Part shown: positions 32,159-41,305 of the stretch, one piece after another
How positions within the stretch are numbered: position 1 is the stretch's first letter
Layout of the letters: the number at the start of each line of letters is the position of its first letter
DNA from: Nocardiopsis sp. FIRDI 009
GTDB taxonomy: Bacteria > Actinomycetota > Actinomycetes > Streptosporangiales > Streptosporangiaceae
Length of the DNA: 64,000 nt
Reading direction: 5' to 3'
NCBI RefSeq assembly: GCF_003386285.1
Contig: NZ_QPNC01000006.1
Location: 186,001 to 250,000 of the forward strand
Position numbers and translations under genes: made by a program
The notes under the pieces: generated by a model
What the model saw: the letters and a program-made list of their open reading frames with translations, nothing else
The model's database searches: none
What the model was told of the DNA's origin: nothing

Positions 32159-33192
32159 AGTTCGACCTCTTCCTGCCAGACCCGGCGCTGCCGGATCAGC
32201 TCGTCGGTGGTCTCCCGGAAGACGTGGGTGAACAGTTCGGAGCCGTCCGGCTCGGGCGCGGTGGCCACGCCGTCGCGGATGGCCTCGGCCCGCTCCCTGG
32301 CGGCGGCGTCCACCTCGGCGAGCGCGTCCTCGTCGGCGTGCCCGGCCTCGATCAGGGCCGCGCGCAGCAGGTCGAGGGGGTCGCGGCGGCGCCAGCGCTC
32401 GGCGTCGGCCTCGTCGCGGTAGCGGGTGGGGTCGTCGGAGGTGGAGTGCGGCTCGACGCGGTAGGTCAGCGCCTCGATCAGGGTGGGTCCCCCGCCGCGG
32501 CGGGCGCGGGCGACCGCCTCGGCGGTGGCCTGGTAGACGGCTCCGGCGTCGTTGCCGTCGACCAGGACGCCGGGCATCCCGTAGCCCTCGGCGCGGGCGG
32601 AGACCGAGCCGCCGGCGATCTGGCGGTGGTTGGGGACCGACAGCGCCCACTGGTTGTTCTGGCAGAAGAAGACGACGGGGGCGGCCATGACCCCGGCGAA
32701 GTTCATCGCCTCGTGGACGTCGCCCTCCGAGCTGGCCCCGTCGCCGAAGTAGGCCAGGGCGACGCCGTCGTCGCCGCGCAGCCGTTCGCCCACGGCCCAG
32801 CCGACCGCGTGCGGGACCGGCCCGCCCACCACGGCGTTGATCGCGCCGAAACGGGAGGCCATGACGTCGTACAGGCCGCCGTGCCACAGGGCGCGGTGGG
32901 TGGCCATGTAACCGACCATCTCCACGCCGTAGGCCAGGGCGGCGGCCATCTCACGGTAGGTGGGGAAGACGAAGTCCCGTTCCGGGTCCAGGGCGGCGGC
33001 GCTGGCGACCTGGGCGGCCTCCTGCCCGCGCACGGACACGTAGGCGGGGAAGACACCCTGGCGCTGGAGGGCGATGGCCTCGGCGTCCAGGTCACGCGCG
33101 GTCCGCATGTGGCGGTAGAGCGTGCGGGTGAGGTCGGGCGGCAGGTGGTCCACGGTGATGGACCCCCGGCCCTCTGGCTCATGGGTGGGCAT
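32155..33192 (-). CDS. bkdA: 2-oxoisovalerate dehydrogenase E1 component, alpha subunit
   Basis: The 345-residue protein binds thiamine diphosphate through GDGASSEGDVHEAMNFAG and the following NNQWA (the GDG-NN motif, about residues 147-180). The phosphorylation-loop-like stretch YRVEPHSTSDDPTRYRDEAD (about 245-264) is typical of branched-chain enzymes. It is the first gene of the operon E1alpha, E1beta, lipoyl domain, and is divergent from an Lrp-type regulator, as in Streptomyces bkd loci. The product would be branched acyl-CoA used for catabolism or branched fatty acids. Confidence 0.92.
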   Translation of the reverse strand: MPTHEPEGRGSITVDHLPPDLTRTLYRHMRTARDLDAEAIALQRQGVFPAYVSVRGQEAAQVASAAALDPERDFVFPTYREMAAALAYGVEMVGYMATHRALWHGGLYDVMASRFGAINAVVGGPVPHAVGWAVGERLRGDDGVALAYFGDGASSEGDVHEAMNFAGVMAAPVVFFCQNNQWALSVPNHRQIAGGSVSARAEGYGMPGVLVDGNDAGAVYQATAEAVARARRGGGPTLIEALTYRVEPHSTSDDPTRYRDEADAERWRRRDPLDLLRAALIEAGHADEDALAEVDAAARERAEAIRDGVATAPEPDGSELFTHVFRETTDELIRQRRVWQEEVEL

Positions 33193-33937
33193 TGTCGAGC
33201 GGCTCCCAACGTGGCCCCGTGCGCGGTGGCGCGCCGGGGCTCGGGTGTCACGGTCCTACCCGTGATTCTCCGGACATCTCGACAGAATCGCTAGATACTC
33301 ACTCGTAGTTGATACAAACGAGGACACTTCGGCGACATACGTACTCATATGTCTAACATGGACACGCCGCCTCGATAGAAAACGACACACCGCGCGATAC
33401 ACCGCGAATCGGACCCTGTCCCCCGCGGCCTCCGCCCCCGCCCGGGACACCCGCGCGACCGCCGCGCACCCCCGCCCCGGAGGCACCCGACGCGAGGGCG
33501 GGATCACCGTGCGTAGCGCACCGAGCGTGACTGTACGCCTGGCCGCATGTGGACAACGTGCCCTCATGAGCCGGAATCAACACGACAAACAGCAACATAA
33601 AGGACCGCCGGGGGAGAAGTTCTGTCACGTTTACCGGAACGCGGTGTAGTTACTCACGGGTCAGGGAAACCCCCGCCCCAGCGATGTCATCCACCTTGAG
33701 TACAGTCGGACTCCCCCTGACCCAGCACCACTCCCGTCGGGTCCGCGCGAGGATCCCCCGGAACGTTCCTCCGCGGTTATCGCCCTCCCGGGACGGCGGC
33801 GCCCACCTCCGGCCGCCCAATCTCGCGGGCTGAGATCCCAATGGACGAGAACAACGTTTACCTGGTAGTTCGTTAGCCCCGGTCAAAGACGACGGAAGGG
33901 GCGGACACTGACACAAGAGCACATGAGGAGCACGCAC
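33193..33937. promoter_or_regulatory. 745-base divergent control region of bkd and Lrp genes
   Basis: I find no gene here. The stretch 33270-33380 is AT-rich and contains GACATA (33334-33339) and TATGTC (33348-33353) as an inverted repeat, plus TAGTTGATACAAACG, which could be promoter or Lrp-binding DNA for the minus-strand operon. A second less GC-rich part, 33830-33890 (GTTTACCTGGTAGTTCG), precedes the regulator. Lrp proteins bind several weak sites over long regions, which fits the unusual length. Confidence 0.45.
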
Positions 33938-34429
33938 ATGGCCATGGGCGACCAGCGCAGGAGCGGCCGGCGGCCGGACTCCACCGACCAGACCATCCTG
34001 AGCGCCCTCGCCAAGGACGCGCGGACCGGGATCACGGAGATCGCCGCACTGGCCAACGTCTCCAGGGCCACGGCCTACAACCGGATCAAGCGGCTCACCG
34101 ACGAGGGCGTCATCCGCGGCTACTCCGTGGTGACCGACCACGCCAAGATGGGGCTCGGCGTCACCGCGCTCGTCCTCATCTCCGGAAGCCAGCCGGACTG
34201 GCGCGCCAACCGCGAGATCCTGTCCTCCTACCCCGAGATCGAGTACTGCTGGTACGTGGTGGGTTCGGCGGACATCGTCCTCCTCGTCCGCGTCTCCGAC
34301 ACCGACCAGCTGCGCGACCTCATCCTCACCCGCCTCCAGTCCCTCCCCGGTGTGACCGCGACCCAGACGCTCACCGTGATCGACGAGGTCATCCACCGCC
34401 CCGTCGTGGAGCCCCCCGAGTTCGCGTGA
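33938..34429 (+). CDS. bkdR: Lrp/AsnC-family regulator, probably of the bkd operon
   Basis: The 163-residue protein has an AsnC-type helix-turn-helix (about 17-65; TDQTILSALAKDARTGITEI, then ANVSRATAYNRIKRL) and the C-terminal RAM ligand-binding domain (about 75-150; IEYCWYVVGSADIVLLVRV). It is divergent from E1alpha, the classical position of BkdR in Pseudomonas and Streptomyces. Branched-chain amino acids or keto acids are the likely effectors. ATG 33938 follows AGGAG at 7 bases and is preferred to the ATG at 33923. It ends 18 bases from a convergent gene. Confidence 0.9.
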   Translation: MAMGDQRRSGRRPDSTDQTILSALAKDARTGITEIAALANVSRATAYNRIKRLTDEGVIRGYSVVTDHAKMGLGVTALVLISGSQPDWRANREILSSYPEIEYCWYVVGSADIVLLVRVSDTDQLRDLILTRLQSLPGVTATQTLTVIDEVIHRPVVEPPEFA

Positions 34430-34447
34430 ACCGAGGGGGAGACGGGC

Positions 34448-36115
34448 TCAGGCCCCGACCGCCTCGGCGACCGAGGAGACCAGGTCCGCGAGCAGCGCGG
34501 TACCCCGCGCGCGAGCGGCCGCCACGTCCCCGTCCGCGTCCAGAACCACCTCGACGTAGGCCTTGAGCTTGGGCTCGGTGCCCGAGGGCCGCAGCGTCAC
34601 CCGCCCCCAGACGCCACCCTCCAGGCGGAAACGCAGGGCGTCGGTCGGAGGGAGCCCCTCATACCCCCCGGAGAAGTCGTCGACCCCGGCCACCTTCAGG
34701 GGACCGAGCTCCGCGGGCGGCTCGGCGCGCAACCGCCGCATCGCCGCCGAGATCACCGACACGTCCGACACCCGCACCGAGAGCTGATCGCTCAGGTGCA
34801 GGCCGAACCGGCGCGCCTGGTCGTCCAACAGATCCACCAGCGTGCGCCCCCCGCGCCTGGCCTCGGCCGCGAGCGCCGCCATCACCAGCGCCGCGCCGAT
34901 GCCGTCCTTGTCGGCCACGGGACGGCCTCCGTCACCACCGACGCAGTACCCCAGCGCCTCCTCGTAGGCGAAGACCGGCCGCCGACCGGGCCCACCGGCC
35001 CGGGCCAGCCACTTGAACCCGGTGAGGGTCTCCTCGTAGTGCACCCCCCGGTCGCGGGCGATCTTGCCCAGCAGACTGGAGGAGACGATCGAGGTCGCCA
35101 CCGCCCGGTCGGCCCCGGCGGTGTGGTCGAGCACGTACTCGGCCAGCAGACCGCCGACCTCGTCGCCCGTGAGCAGCCCGTGGCCGGGGACGGCGACGGC
35201 GAGCCGGTCGGCGTCGGGGTCGTTGGCCAGCACCAGGTCGGCCCCCGCGGCCCGCCCGGCCTCGACCGCCAGGTCCATGGCCCCGGGCTCCTCGGGGTTG
35301 GGGAACTCCACGGTCGGGAAGTCGGGGTCGGGGGCGAACTGGGCGTCGACCACGGACGGGCGGGGGAACCCCGCCCGCTCCATGGCGGCCAGCAGCACCT
35401 CGCCGCCCACGCCGTGCATCGGCGTGTAGACGATGGCCAGCTCCCGGTCGCCGCCCAGGGGCAGAGCGGTGACCGCCGCCAGGTAACGCCCGACCGCCTC
35501 CTCCCCCAGGACCGTCCAGTCCCGGCCCAACGGCAGGTCGCCCAGCGGCCCGACGGCGTCGATGGCCGCGGAGATCTCGGCGTCGACCGGGGCGACGATC
35601 TGGGCGCCCGCGTTCGGCCCGTCCCCGCCGACGTAGACCTTGTACCCGTTGTCCCGCGGCGGGTTGTGACTGGCGGTGACCATGATCCCGGCGTCTGCGC
35701 CCAGGTCCCGCACGGTGAACGCCAGGACCGGCGTGGGCAGGGGGCGCGGCAGCACCGACACCCGGTGCCCGGCCCCGGTGAGCACCGCCGCGCTCGCCTC
35801 GGCGAAGTCCGCCGACCCGTGGCGGGCGTCGTACCCGATGACCACGTGGCTCCCGTCGCCCAGCCAGGCGCCGATCCCGGCGGCCGCGCGCATGACCACG
35901 GCCCGGTTCATCCGGTTGGGCCCCGCGCCCAGCTCGCCCCGCAGTCCGGCGGTGCCGAACTCCAGGCGGGCGGAGAAGCGGTCGTCGAGGTCGGCCAGGG
36001 CGTCGGCGTCACCGGACTCGGCGCGGTCCAGCAGGGCGCCCAACTCCTCGCGGGTGACGGGGTCGGGGTCCTCGGCGAGCCACTGGCGGGCGCGGGCGAC
36101 GGTGTCGGTGGTCAT
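34448..36115 (-). CDS. Phosphohexomutase-family enzyme (possible phosphopentomutase)
   Basis: The 555-residue enzyme has all alpha-D-phosphohexomutase landmarks: GTAGLRGELGAGPNRMN, catalytic serine in TASHNPPRDNGYKVY, metal loop NDPDADR, sugar loop ETLTGFKW with EEALGY, and phosphate loop RPSGTEPK. By similarity it could be a phosphomannomutase or phosphoglucomutase. Purine nucleoside phosphorylase is the next gene on the same strand, and deoC lies a few genes away, so moving phosphate on ribose/deoxyribose is likely. Mycobacteria have a similar deoD-pmmB neighbourhood. Function beyond the family is inference. Confidence 0.92.
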   Translation of the reverse strand: MTTDTVARARQWLAEDPDPVTREELGALLDRAESGDADALADLDDRFSARLEFGTAGLRGELGAGPNRMNRAVVMRAAAGIGAWLGDGSHVVIGYDARHGSADFAEASAAVLTGAGHRVSVLPRPLPTPVLAFTVRDLGADAGIMVTASHNPPRDNGYKVYVGGDGPNAGAQIVAPVDAEISAAIDAVGPLGDLPLGRDWTVLGEEAVGRYLAAVTALPLGGDRELAIVYTPMHGVGGEVLLAAMERAGFPRPSVVDAQFAPDPDFPTVEFPNPEEPGAMDLAVEAGRAAGADLVLANDPDADRLAVAVPGHGLLTGDEVGGLLAEYVLDHTAGADRAVATSIVSSSLLGKIARDRGVHYEETLTGFKWLARAGGPGRRPVFAYEEALGYCVGGDGGRPVADKDGIGAALVMAALAAEARRGGRTLVDLLDDQARRFGLHLSDQLSVRVSDVSVISAAMRRLRAEPPAELGPLKVAGVDDFSGGYEGLPPTDALRFRLEGGVWGRVTLRPSGTEPKLKAYVEVVLDADGDVAAARARGTALLADLVSSVAEAVGA

Positions 36116-36284
36116 CGGAGTCCTTCGTCCTAGCGTGTGTCTTTGGAACGGTCACCCCCCCGGGGGGTGTTGTCCGGGCGACGCCGGGGTTCTCATGGAT
36201 GGGGCCGCGCCGCAGACGTCCGTTGAGGGTGGTGACGGGCGACGGGCGGGACGAGGCGGAGCGAAGGCCCCAACGCGACACCGC

Positions 36285-37082
36285 CTAGAGCCTGGCGACG
36301 ATGTCGGCGAGCAGGCGGCCGACCCGCCCTGCGGCGTCGCGCCCGGTGGCCAGCACGTCCTCGTGGTCCAGGTTGGCGCCCTCCAACCCGGCGGCCACGT
36401 TGGTGACCAGGGACATCCCCAGGACCTGGGCTCCGGCGGCGCGGGCCGCGATGGCCTCCAGCACGGTGGACATGCCGACGAGGTCGGCGCCCATGGCGCG
36501 CAGCATGCGGATCTCGGCGGGCGTCTCGAAGTGCGGGCCGGGCATCGCCGCGTAGACGCCCTCGGGCAACTCGGGGGCGACCTCGCGGGCCAGGGCGCGC
36601 AGCTTGGCGCTGTAGGTCTCACTGAGGTCGACGAAGTCGGCGCCGGTCAGCGGCGAGCGCGCCGTCATGTTCAGGTGGTCGGCGATGAGCACGGGCGAGC
36701 CGACGGAGTAGTCGGGGTTGATGCCGCCCGCGGCGTTGGTGAGCACGATGGTCGTGGCCCCGGCGGCGACGGCGGTGCGCACGTTGTGCACGACGGCGTC
36801 GGTGCCGTGCCCCTCGTACAGGTGGGTGCGGCCCAGGAAGGCGAGCAGGTTCCGCTCCCCGTCGCGGACGCTGCGCAGCGTGCCGCTGTGACCGTCCACG
36901 GCGGGCGGCAGGAAGCCCGGCAGCTCGGCCGTGGCCACCTCGTGGGTGGACTCGCCCAGCAGGTCGGCGGCGGGCGCCCAGCCCGACCCCATGACCAGGG
37001 CGACGTCGTAGCTGTCCACTCCGGTGCGCGAGCGCAGTTCGGTCGCGGCTTCCTCGGCGATGGCCTGGGGTGTGCGGGTCAT
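36285..37082 (-). CDS. Purine nucleoside phosphorylase (trimeric type)
   Basis: The 265-residue enzyme cleaves inosine and guanosine with phosphate to base plus ribose-1-phosphate. Seen are LVMGSGWAP (phosphate loop), [24 protein letters not shown], the methionine/glutamate region [13 protein letters not shown], and [11 protein letters not shown] with the asparagine that selects 6-oxopurines. Length and motifs match the trimeric family. ATG 37082 overlaps the GNAT stop as ATGA and has GGAGAGA before it. The mutase encoded next can use the sugar phosphate. Confidence 0.95.
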   Translation of the reverse strand: MTRTPQAIAEEAATELRSRTGVDSYDVALVMGSGWAPAADLLGESTHEVATAELPGFLPPAVDGHSGTLRSVRDGERNLLAFLGRTHLYEGHGTDAVVHNVRTAVAAGATTIVLTNAAGGINPDYSVGSPVLIADHLNMTARSPLTGADFVDLSETYSAKLRALAREVAPELPEGVYAAMPGPHFETPAEIRMLRAMGADLVGMSTVLEAIAARAAGAQVLGMSLVTNVAAGLEGANLDHEDVLATGRDAAGRVGRLLADIVARL

Positions 37083-37741
37083 GGGGTTCTCTCCGTTCGT
37101 TCGGGCCGCGGGCGCGGCGGGACGGGCGCTGCCGTGCGCTGCGGGACGCGCGCTCCGGTGCGTACGGGCCGGGTCATGACGAGCTGCGGGCCGTTCGGGC
37201 CGCCGAGGTAGGGGCGCCCCGTGGCGGCGAACCCCGCCGCCTGGTAGGTGCGCCGACCGGCCTCGTTGCCCTCGTTGACACACAGCACGATCTCCGTGGC
37301 CCGGGGAGCGGCCCCGGCCACGAGCAGGTCGAGCAGGGGCGCGGAGCAGGCCGTCCTGCCCACACCCAGACCCTGCCACGCGGGGACGACGTAGAAGGCG
37401 CGCAGGAGCACCGCGCGCTCCGGCGTGTCGACCAGGTCGCGCAGGTGGCCGACCCGGTCGACGATCCCGAAACCGGCGCAGGCCGCGCGGGCCGCGGCGG
37501 GGTCGGCGGCGTCGGCGCCAGTGCGCACGACGGCGAACGGCACGCGCGCGGGGTCGGCGTCGGCGCGCGGCAGGGTCTGCACCGGAAGTCCGGTGTACTT
37601 GGCCTGGCCGGGCGCCAGGCGGTGGCGGAGCACCACCTGGCGGAGCACGGCGACCTCCGGCGTGGTCCGGTCGAGCCGGACCAGGCGCAGGCCGGGCGTC
37701 CGCGTCGGTCCCGGACGTTCGGTCGGTGGGTGGGTCGCCAC
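37079..37741 (-). CDS. GNAT-family N-acetyltransferase-like protein
   Basis: The 220-residue protein has a GNAT core: [20 protein letters not shown] (acetyl-CoA-binding Q/RxxGxG/A, here QGLGVG, near residue 123) and [17 protein letters not shown], the usual strand-helix pattern before the C-terminus. The substrate is unknown. The last 30 residues are Pro/Arg-rich and probably disordered. GAGGAG precedes the GTG start. It overlaps the purine nucleoside phosphorylase start, so the two are translationally coupled, which suggests a shared physiological setting rather than a shared pathway. Confidence 0.85.
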   Translation of the reverse strand: MATHPPTERPGPTRTPGLRLVRLDRTTPEVAVLRQVVLRHRLAPGQAKYTGLPVQTLPRADADPARVPFAVVRTGADAADPAAARAACAGFGIVDRVGHLRDLVDTPERAVLLRAFYVVPAWQGLGVGRTACSAPLLDLLVAGAAPRATEIVLCVNEGNEAGRRTYQAAGFAATGRPYLGGPNGPQLVMTRPVRTGARVPQRTAAPVPPRPRPERTERTP

Positions 37742-37799
37742 GATCGCTCCTCGTTCGCCGGGTCGGACCGGGACCCGGACGGGCCCCGGTCCGCCAGTG

Positions 37800-38711
37800 T
37801 TACACCCCGATCGGGTGCCAGACCGTCTTGGTCTCCAGGAACGGCGTCATCCGGGCGGTGCCCGGGTCGGGGTCGAGCCAGGCGTCCTCTCCCCCGTCGG
37901 CGCCGGGCCCGGGGCGCAGGACCCGGGTGAGGGTGGCGGCCGCCGCCTCCTCGAACTCCGCAGCCAGATCCCCGGCGCCGGTCAGGTCCAGGGCGTTGAC
38001 GTCGGCGTGCGAGGCCAGGTGCGGACCGATCTCCGGCACCCTCCCGGTGAGCAGGTTGACCACGCCGCCCGGCACGTCCGAGGTGGCCAGCACCTCGGCC
38101 AGGTCGATCGCGGCCAGGGGCGCGCTCTCGGAGGCGACCACGACGGCGGTGTTGCCGGTGGCGATGACCGGCGCCAGCACGGAGGTCAGCCCGAGCAGGG
38201 GGGCGCCCTGCGGGGCGAACACGGCCACGACGCCCGTCGGCTCGGGGGCGGAGTGGTTGTAGTAGGGGCCGGAGACGGGGTTGGCGCCGCCCAGCACCTG
38301 GGCGACCTTGTCCGTCCAGCCCGCGTAGTAGACCCAGCGGTCGATCGCGGCCGAGACGATCTCGTCGGCCGCGGTCCGCGACAGCCCCTGGGCCCGCTCG
38401 GCCCCGGCGGCGAACTGGTCACGCCGCCCCTCCAGGACCTCGGCGACCCGGTACAGGATCTGCCCCCGGTTGTAGGCGGTACGCGACGACCAGCCGCCGA
38501 AGGCCCCGCGCGCGGCCGCGACCGCGTCGCGCGCGTCCTTGCGGGAGGCCAGCGCGGCGTTGGCCAGGTGGTCGCCGTCGGTGGAGGTCACGGGGTAGCA
38601 CCTGCCCGATTCCGAACGCGGGAACGCCCCGCCCAGGTAGAGCTTGTACGTCTTGCGGACCGCCAGGCGCGGGGGCCGTGGCGCCTCAGCCGTCCTGCGC
38701 TGCTTAGCCAA
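37800..38711 (-). CDS. Half-length aldehyde dehydrogenase, no catalytic cysteine
   Basis: The 303-residue protein matches the N-terminal aldehyde dehydrogenase domain (YKLYLGGAFPRSESGR, then ASRKDARDAVAAARGAFGGW, and the Rossmann segment VVAVFAPQGAPLLGL) but stops before the domain with the catalytic cysteine. The normal ELGGK and GQxC motifs are missing; only the region to about residue 240 of a full enzyme is clear. The start is a TTG preceded by GGAGG at 6 bases and overlaps the stop of the full-length gene by 8 bases, so the two are coupled. A non-catalytic subunit role is inferred. Confidence 0.85.
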   Translation of the reverse strand: MAKQRRTAEAPRPPRLAVRKTYKLYLGGAFPRSESGRCYPVTSTDGDHLANAALASRKDARDAVAAARGAFGGWSSRTAYNRGQILYRVAEVLEGRRDQFAAGAERAQGLSRTAADEIVSAAIDRWVYYAGWTDKVAQVLGGANPVSGPYYNHSAPEPTGVVAVFAPQGAPLLGLTSVLAPVIATGNTAVVVASESAPLAAIDLAEVLATSDVPGGVVNLLTGRVPEIGPHLASHADVNALDLTGAGDLAAEFEEAAAATLTRVLRPGPGADGGEDAWLDPDPGTARMTPFLETKTVWHPIGV

Positions 38712-40134
38712 GGTAGGCCTCCAAACCGTGCCGTCCGCCCTCGCGGCCGTATCCCGACTCCTTGTAGCCGCCGAAGGGGCTGGTCGGGTCGAACTTGTTG
38801 AACGTGTTGGACCAGATGACGCCCGCGCGCAGGCGCTCGGCGGTCCACAGCATGCGCGATCCCTTCTCCGTCCACACGCCCGCGGAGAGTCCGTACGGGG
38901 AGTTGTTGGCCTTGGCCACCGCCTCCTCCGGGGTGCGGAAGGTCAGGACGGACAGCACGGGTCCGAAGATCTCCTCGCGGGCGACCCGGTGGGCCTGGCT
39001 GACGCCGGTGAGGACGGTGGGGGCGAACCAGTACCCGGCCGATGGCAGCTCGCAGGACGGCGACCAGCGCTGCGCGCCCTCCTCCTCGCCCGCGTCGGTG
39101 AGCTCCCGGATCCGCTCCAGCTGGGCGGCGGAGTTGATCGCGCCGATGTCGGTGTTCTTGTCCAGGGGGTCGCCGAGCCGGAGCCTGCCGATCCGCTCCT
39201 TGAGCCTGGGCAGCAGCTCGTCGGCGATCGACTCCTGGACCAGCAGGCGCGACCCCGCGCAGCACACGTGGCCCTGGTTGAAGAAGATGCCGGAGACGAT
39301 CCCCTCGACCGCCTGGTCGACGGCGGCGTCGTCGTAGACGATGTTGGCGCCCTTGCCGCCCAGTTCCAGGGTCACCCGCTTGCCGGTGCCCGCGACCGAG
39401 CGGGCGATCTGGCGGCCGACCTCGGTGGAGCCGGTGAAGGCGACCTTGTCGGTGCCGGGGTGCTCCACGAGGGTCCGTCCGGTCCCGCCGGCGCCGGTGA
39501 CGATGTTGACCACGCCCGGGGGCAGGTCCGCCTCCTGGCAGATCTCGGCGAAGACGAGCGCGCTCAGTGGCGTGGTCTCGGCGGGCTTGAGCACGACCGT
39601 GTTGCCGGTGGCCAGGGCCGGGGCGACCTTCCACGCGAGCATGAGCAGCGGGAAGTTCCACGGGATGACCTGGGCGGCCACGCCGAGGGGGCGCGGGTCG
39701 GGCCCCAGCCCGGCGTGGGCGAGCTTGTCGGCCCAGCCCGCGTGGTAGAAGAAGTGCGCGGCGACCAGCGGGACGTCGACGTCGCGGGTCTCCTTGATGG
39801 GCTTGCCGTTGTCCAGCGACTCCAGGACGGCGAGCTCGCGGGCGCGCTCCTGGATGATCCGGGCGATCCGGAAGAGGTACTTTCCGCGTTCGGCGCCGGA
39901 CATCCGGCTCCACACGGTGTCGTAGGCGCGGCGGGCGGCGGCCACCGCCCGGTTGACGTCGGCCTCCCCGGCGACCGCGAAGCGGGCGAGCTCGGTCTCG
40001 TCGGCGGGGTTGACCGTCGTCATGGACCCACCGCCCTCGGCGGGGGTGAACTCACCGTCGATGAACAGGTCGTAGGTGTCGCGCAGGCGGACGACGGAGC
40101 GGGACTCCGGCGCGGGCGCGTAGTCGAAGATCAC
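38704..40134 (-). CDS. Aldehyde dehydrogenase, full length
   Basis: The 476-residue NAD(P)-dependent enzyme has the complete family set: PWNFPLLMLAWKVAPALATG (about 140-160), FTGSTEVGR, catalytic glutamate in LELGGKGANIVYDD, catalytic cysteine in FFNQGHVCCAGSR, and the C-terminal EEIFGPVLSVLTF. It follows deoC by 4 bases and precedes the half-length partner. Deoxyribose-phosphate aldolase yields acetaldehyde, so oxidation of acetaldehyde to acetate is the natural reading. GTG 40134 is used because longer frames lie inside deoC. Confidence 0.93.
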   Translation of the reverse strand: MIFDYAPAPESRSVVRLRDTYDLFIDGEFTPAEGGGSMTTVNPADETELARFAVAGEADVNRAVAAARRAYDTVWSRMSGAERGKYLFRIARIIQERARELAVLESLDNGKPIKETRDVDVPLVAAHFFYHAGWADKLAHAGLGPDPRPLGVAAQVIPWNFPLLMLAWKVAPALATGNTVVLKPAETTPLSALVFAEICQEADLPPGVVNIVTGAGGTGRTLVEHPGTDKVAFTGSTEVGRQIARSVAGTGKRVTLELGGKGANIVYDDAAVDQAVEGIVSGIFFNQGHVCCAGSRLLVQESIADELLPRLKERIGRLRLGDPLDKNTDIGAINSAAQLERIRELTDAGEEEGAQRWSPSCELPSAGYWFAPTVLTGVSQAHRVAREEIFGPVLSVLTFRTPEEAVAKANNSPYGLSAGVWTEKGSRMLWTAERLRAGVIWSNTFNKFDPTSPFGGYKESGYGREGGRHGLEAYLG

Positions 40135-40138
40135 GGCT

Positions 40139-41080
40139 CTAGTCCAGCGTGTAGTAGTCGGGGCCCGGGTAGGTGCCGGTGCTGAGCCTGGTGCGCTGCA
40201 TGAGCAGGTCGTTGAGCAGGCTGGAGGCACCGATGCGGAACAGGTCGGGGGTCAGCCAGTCGGGTCCGGCGACCTCGTTGACCATGACCAGTTGGCGGAT
40301 GGCGTCCTTGGAGGTGCGGATGCCGCCCGCGGGCTTGACGCCCACGCGCCCGCCGGTGGCGGCGTGGTGGTCGCGCACGGCCTCCAGCATGACCAGGACG
40401 ACGGGCGGGGTGGCCGCGGGGGACACCTTGCCCGTCGACGTCTTGATGAAGTCGGCGCCGGCGTGGATGGCCAGGTGGGAGGCGCGGCGGACGTTGTCGT
40501 AGGTGACCAGTTCGCCGGTCTCCAGGATGACCTTCAGGTGCGCGGATCCGCAGGCCTCCTTGACCGCGACGATCTCGTCGTACACCTTCTTGTAGTCACC
40601 GGCCAGGAAGGCGCCGCGGTCGATGACCATGTCGATCTCGCTCGCGCCGTCGGCCACCGCGCGGCGGGTGTCGGCGAGTTTGACCTCCAGGGGTGCGCGT
40701 CCGGAGGGGAAGGCCGTGGCGACCGACGCGACGCCGATGCCGGTGCCCCGCAGGGCCTCGACGGCGGTGGCGACGCGGTCGGGGTAGACGCACACGGCGC
40801 CCACCTTGGGCACGGTCCGGTCGGCCGGGTCGGGGAGGGCGGCCTTGGCGCACAGGGCGCGGACCTTGCCGGGCGTGTCTGCGCCCTCCAGAGTGGTCAG
40901 GTCCACCATCCGGATGGCCATGTCGATGGCCTCCCGTTTGGCGGTGGTCTTGATGGACCGTGTGGCCAGGTCCTGGGCACGGGTCCGCGCTCCGACCTCG
41001 TCGACACCCGGGAGTCCGTGGAGGAAGACCCGGAGCGCGCGGTTGGTCGTGGCCTCGAATGCGGTGTGGGGCACGGGCAC
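40139..41080 (-). CDS. deoC: Deoxyribose-phosphate aldolase
   Basis: The 313-residue aldolase splits 2-deoxyribose-5-phosphate to acetaldehyde and glyceraldehyde-3-phosphate. Seen are VCVYPDRVATAV, IDMVIDRGAFLAGDY, the Schiff-base lysine in FIKTSTGKVSP and the second lysine in VGVKPAGGIR. It is about 80 residues longer than short bacterial forms, with an N-terminal extension (about 1-55) seen in longer actinobacterial and animal versions. It heads an operon with two aldehyde dehydrogenases and completes the deoxynucleoside route started by the phosphorylases. Confidence 0.94.
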   Translation of the reverse strand: MPVPHTAFEATTNRALRVFLHGLPGVDEVGARTRAQDLATRSIKTTAKREAIDMAIRMVDLTTLEGADTPGKVRALCAKAALPDPADRTVPKVGAVCVYPDRVATAVEALRGTGIGVASVATAFPSGRAPLEVKLADTRRAVADGASEIDMVIDRGAFLAGDYKKVYDEIVAVKEACGSAHLKVILETGELVTYDNVRRASHLAIHAGADFIKTSTGKVSPAATPPVVLVMLEAVRDHHAATGGRVGVKPAGGIRTSKDAIRQLVMVNEVAGPDWLTPDLFRIGASSLLNDLLMQRTRLSTGTYPGPDYYTLD

Positions 41081-41184
41081 CTACAGCTCGATGGAACGGT
41101 GTGCTCCGCTGTGGCCAGCGGAAACGGGCTCTCCGGCGCGGTACGGGCATCCCGTCCGGGCCGTCAGGCAGTCACCATAACCCC

Positions 41185-41216
41185 GGTCCGCGCGGGCGTC
41201 AGTACCCGCGCGGACC
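41185..41216 (-). terminator. Perfect 12-bp hairpin
   Basis: GGTCCGCGCGGG and its exact complement enclose CGTCAGTA. It lies between the sugar transporter and deoC on the minus strand and probably ends the transporter message. Confidence 0.75.
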
Positions 41217-41221
41217 GCACC

Positions 41222-41287
41222 GGCCAAGGTTGGAGGAGTATCCAAACCGACAGAGGTGGGCTATGAGGATGATCCTCCAACTTGGCC
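41222..41287. repeat. Long imperfect inverted repeat upstream of deoC
   Basis: GGCCAAGGTTGGAGGA (41222-41237) is repeated inverted as TCCTCCAACTTGGCC (41273-41287): 15 bp match with one extra base, and GTATCC/GGATG partly extend the arms. The spacer is about 35 bases. It may be a hairpin or a pair of facing regulator half-sites. Confidence 0.6.
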
Positions 41288-41305
41288 GCGAAAACCCCCA
41301 TGAAT

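Noticed and set aside
36153..36169. CACCCCCCCGGGGGGTG palindrome after the PNP-mutase gap
   Set aside because: No room for a loop and only one base type in each arm; too simple to call a terminator.
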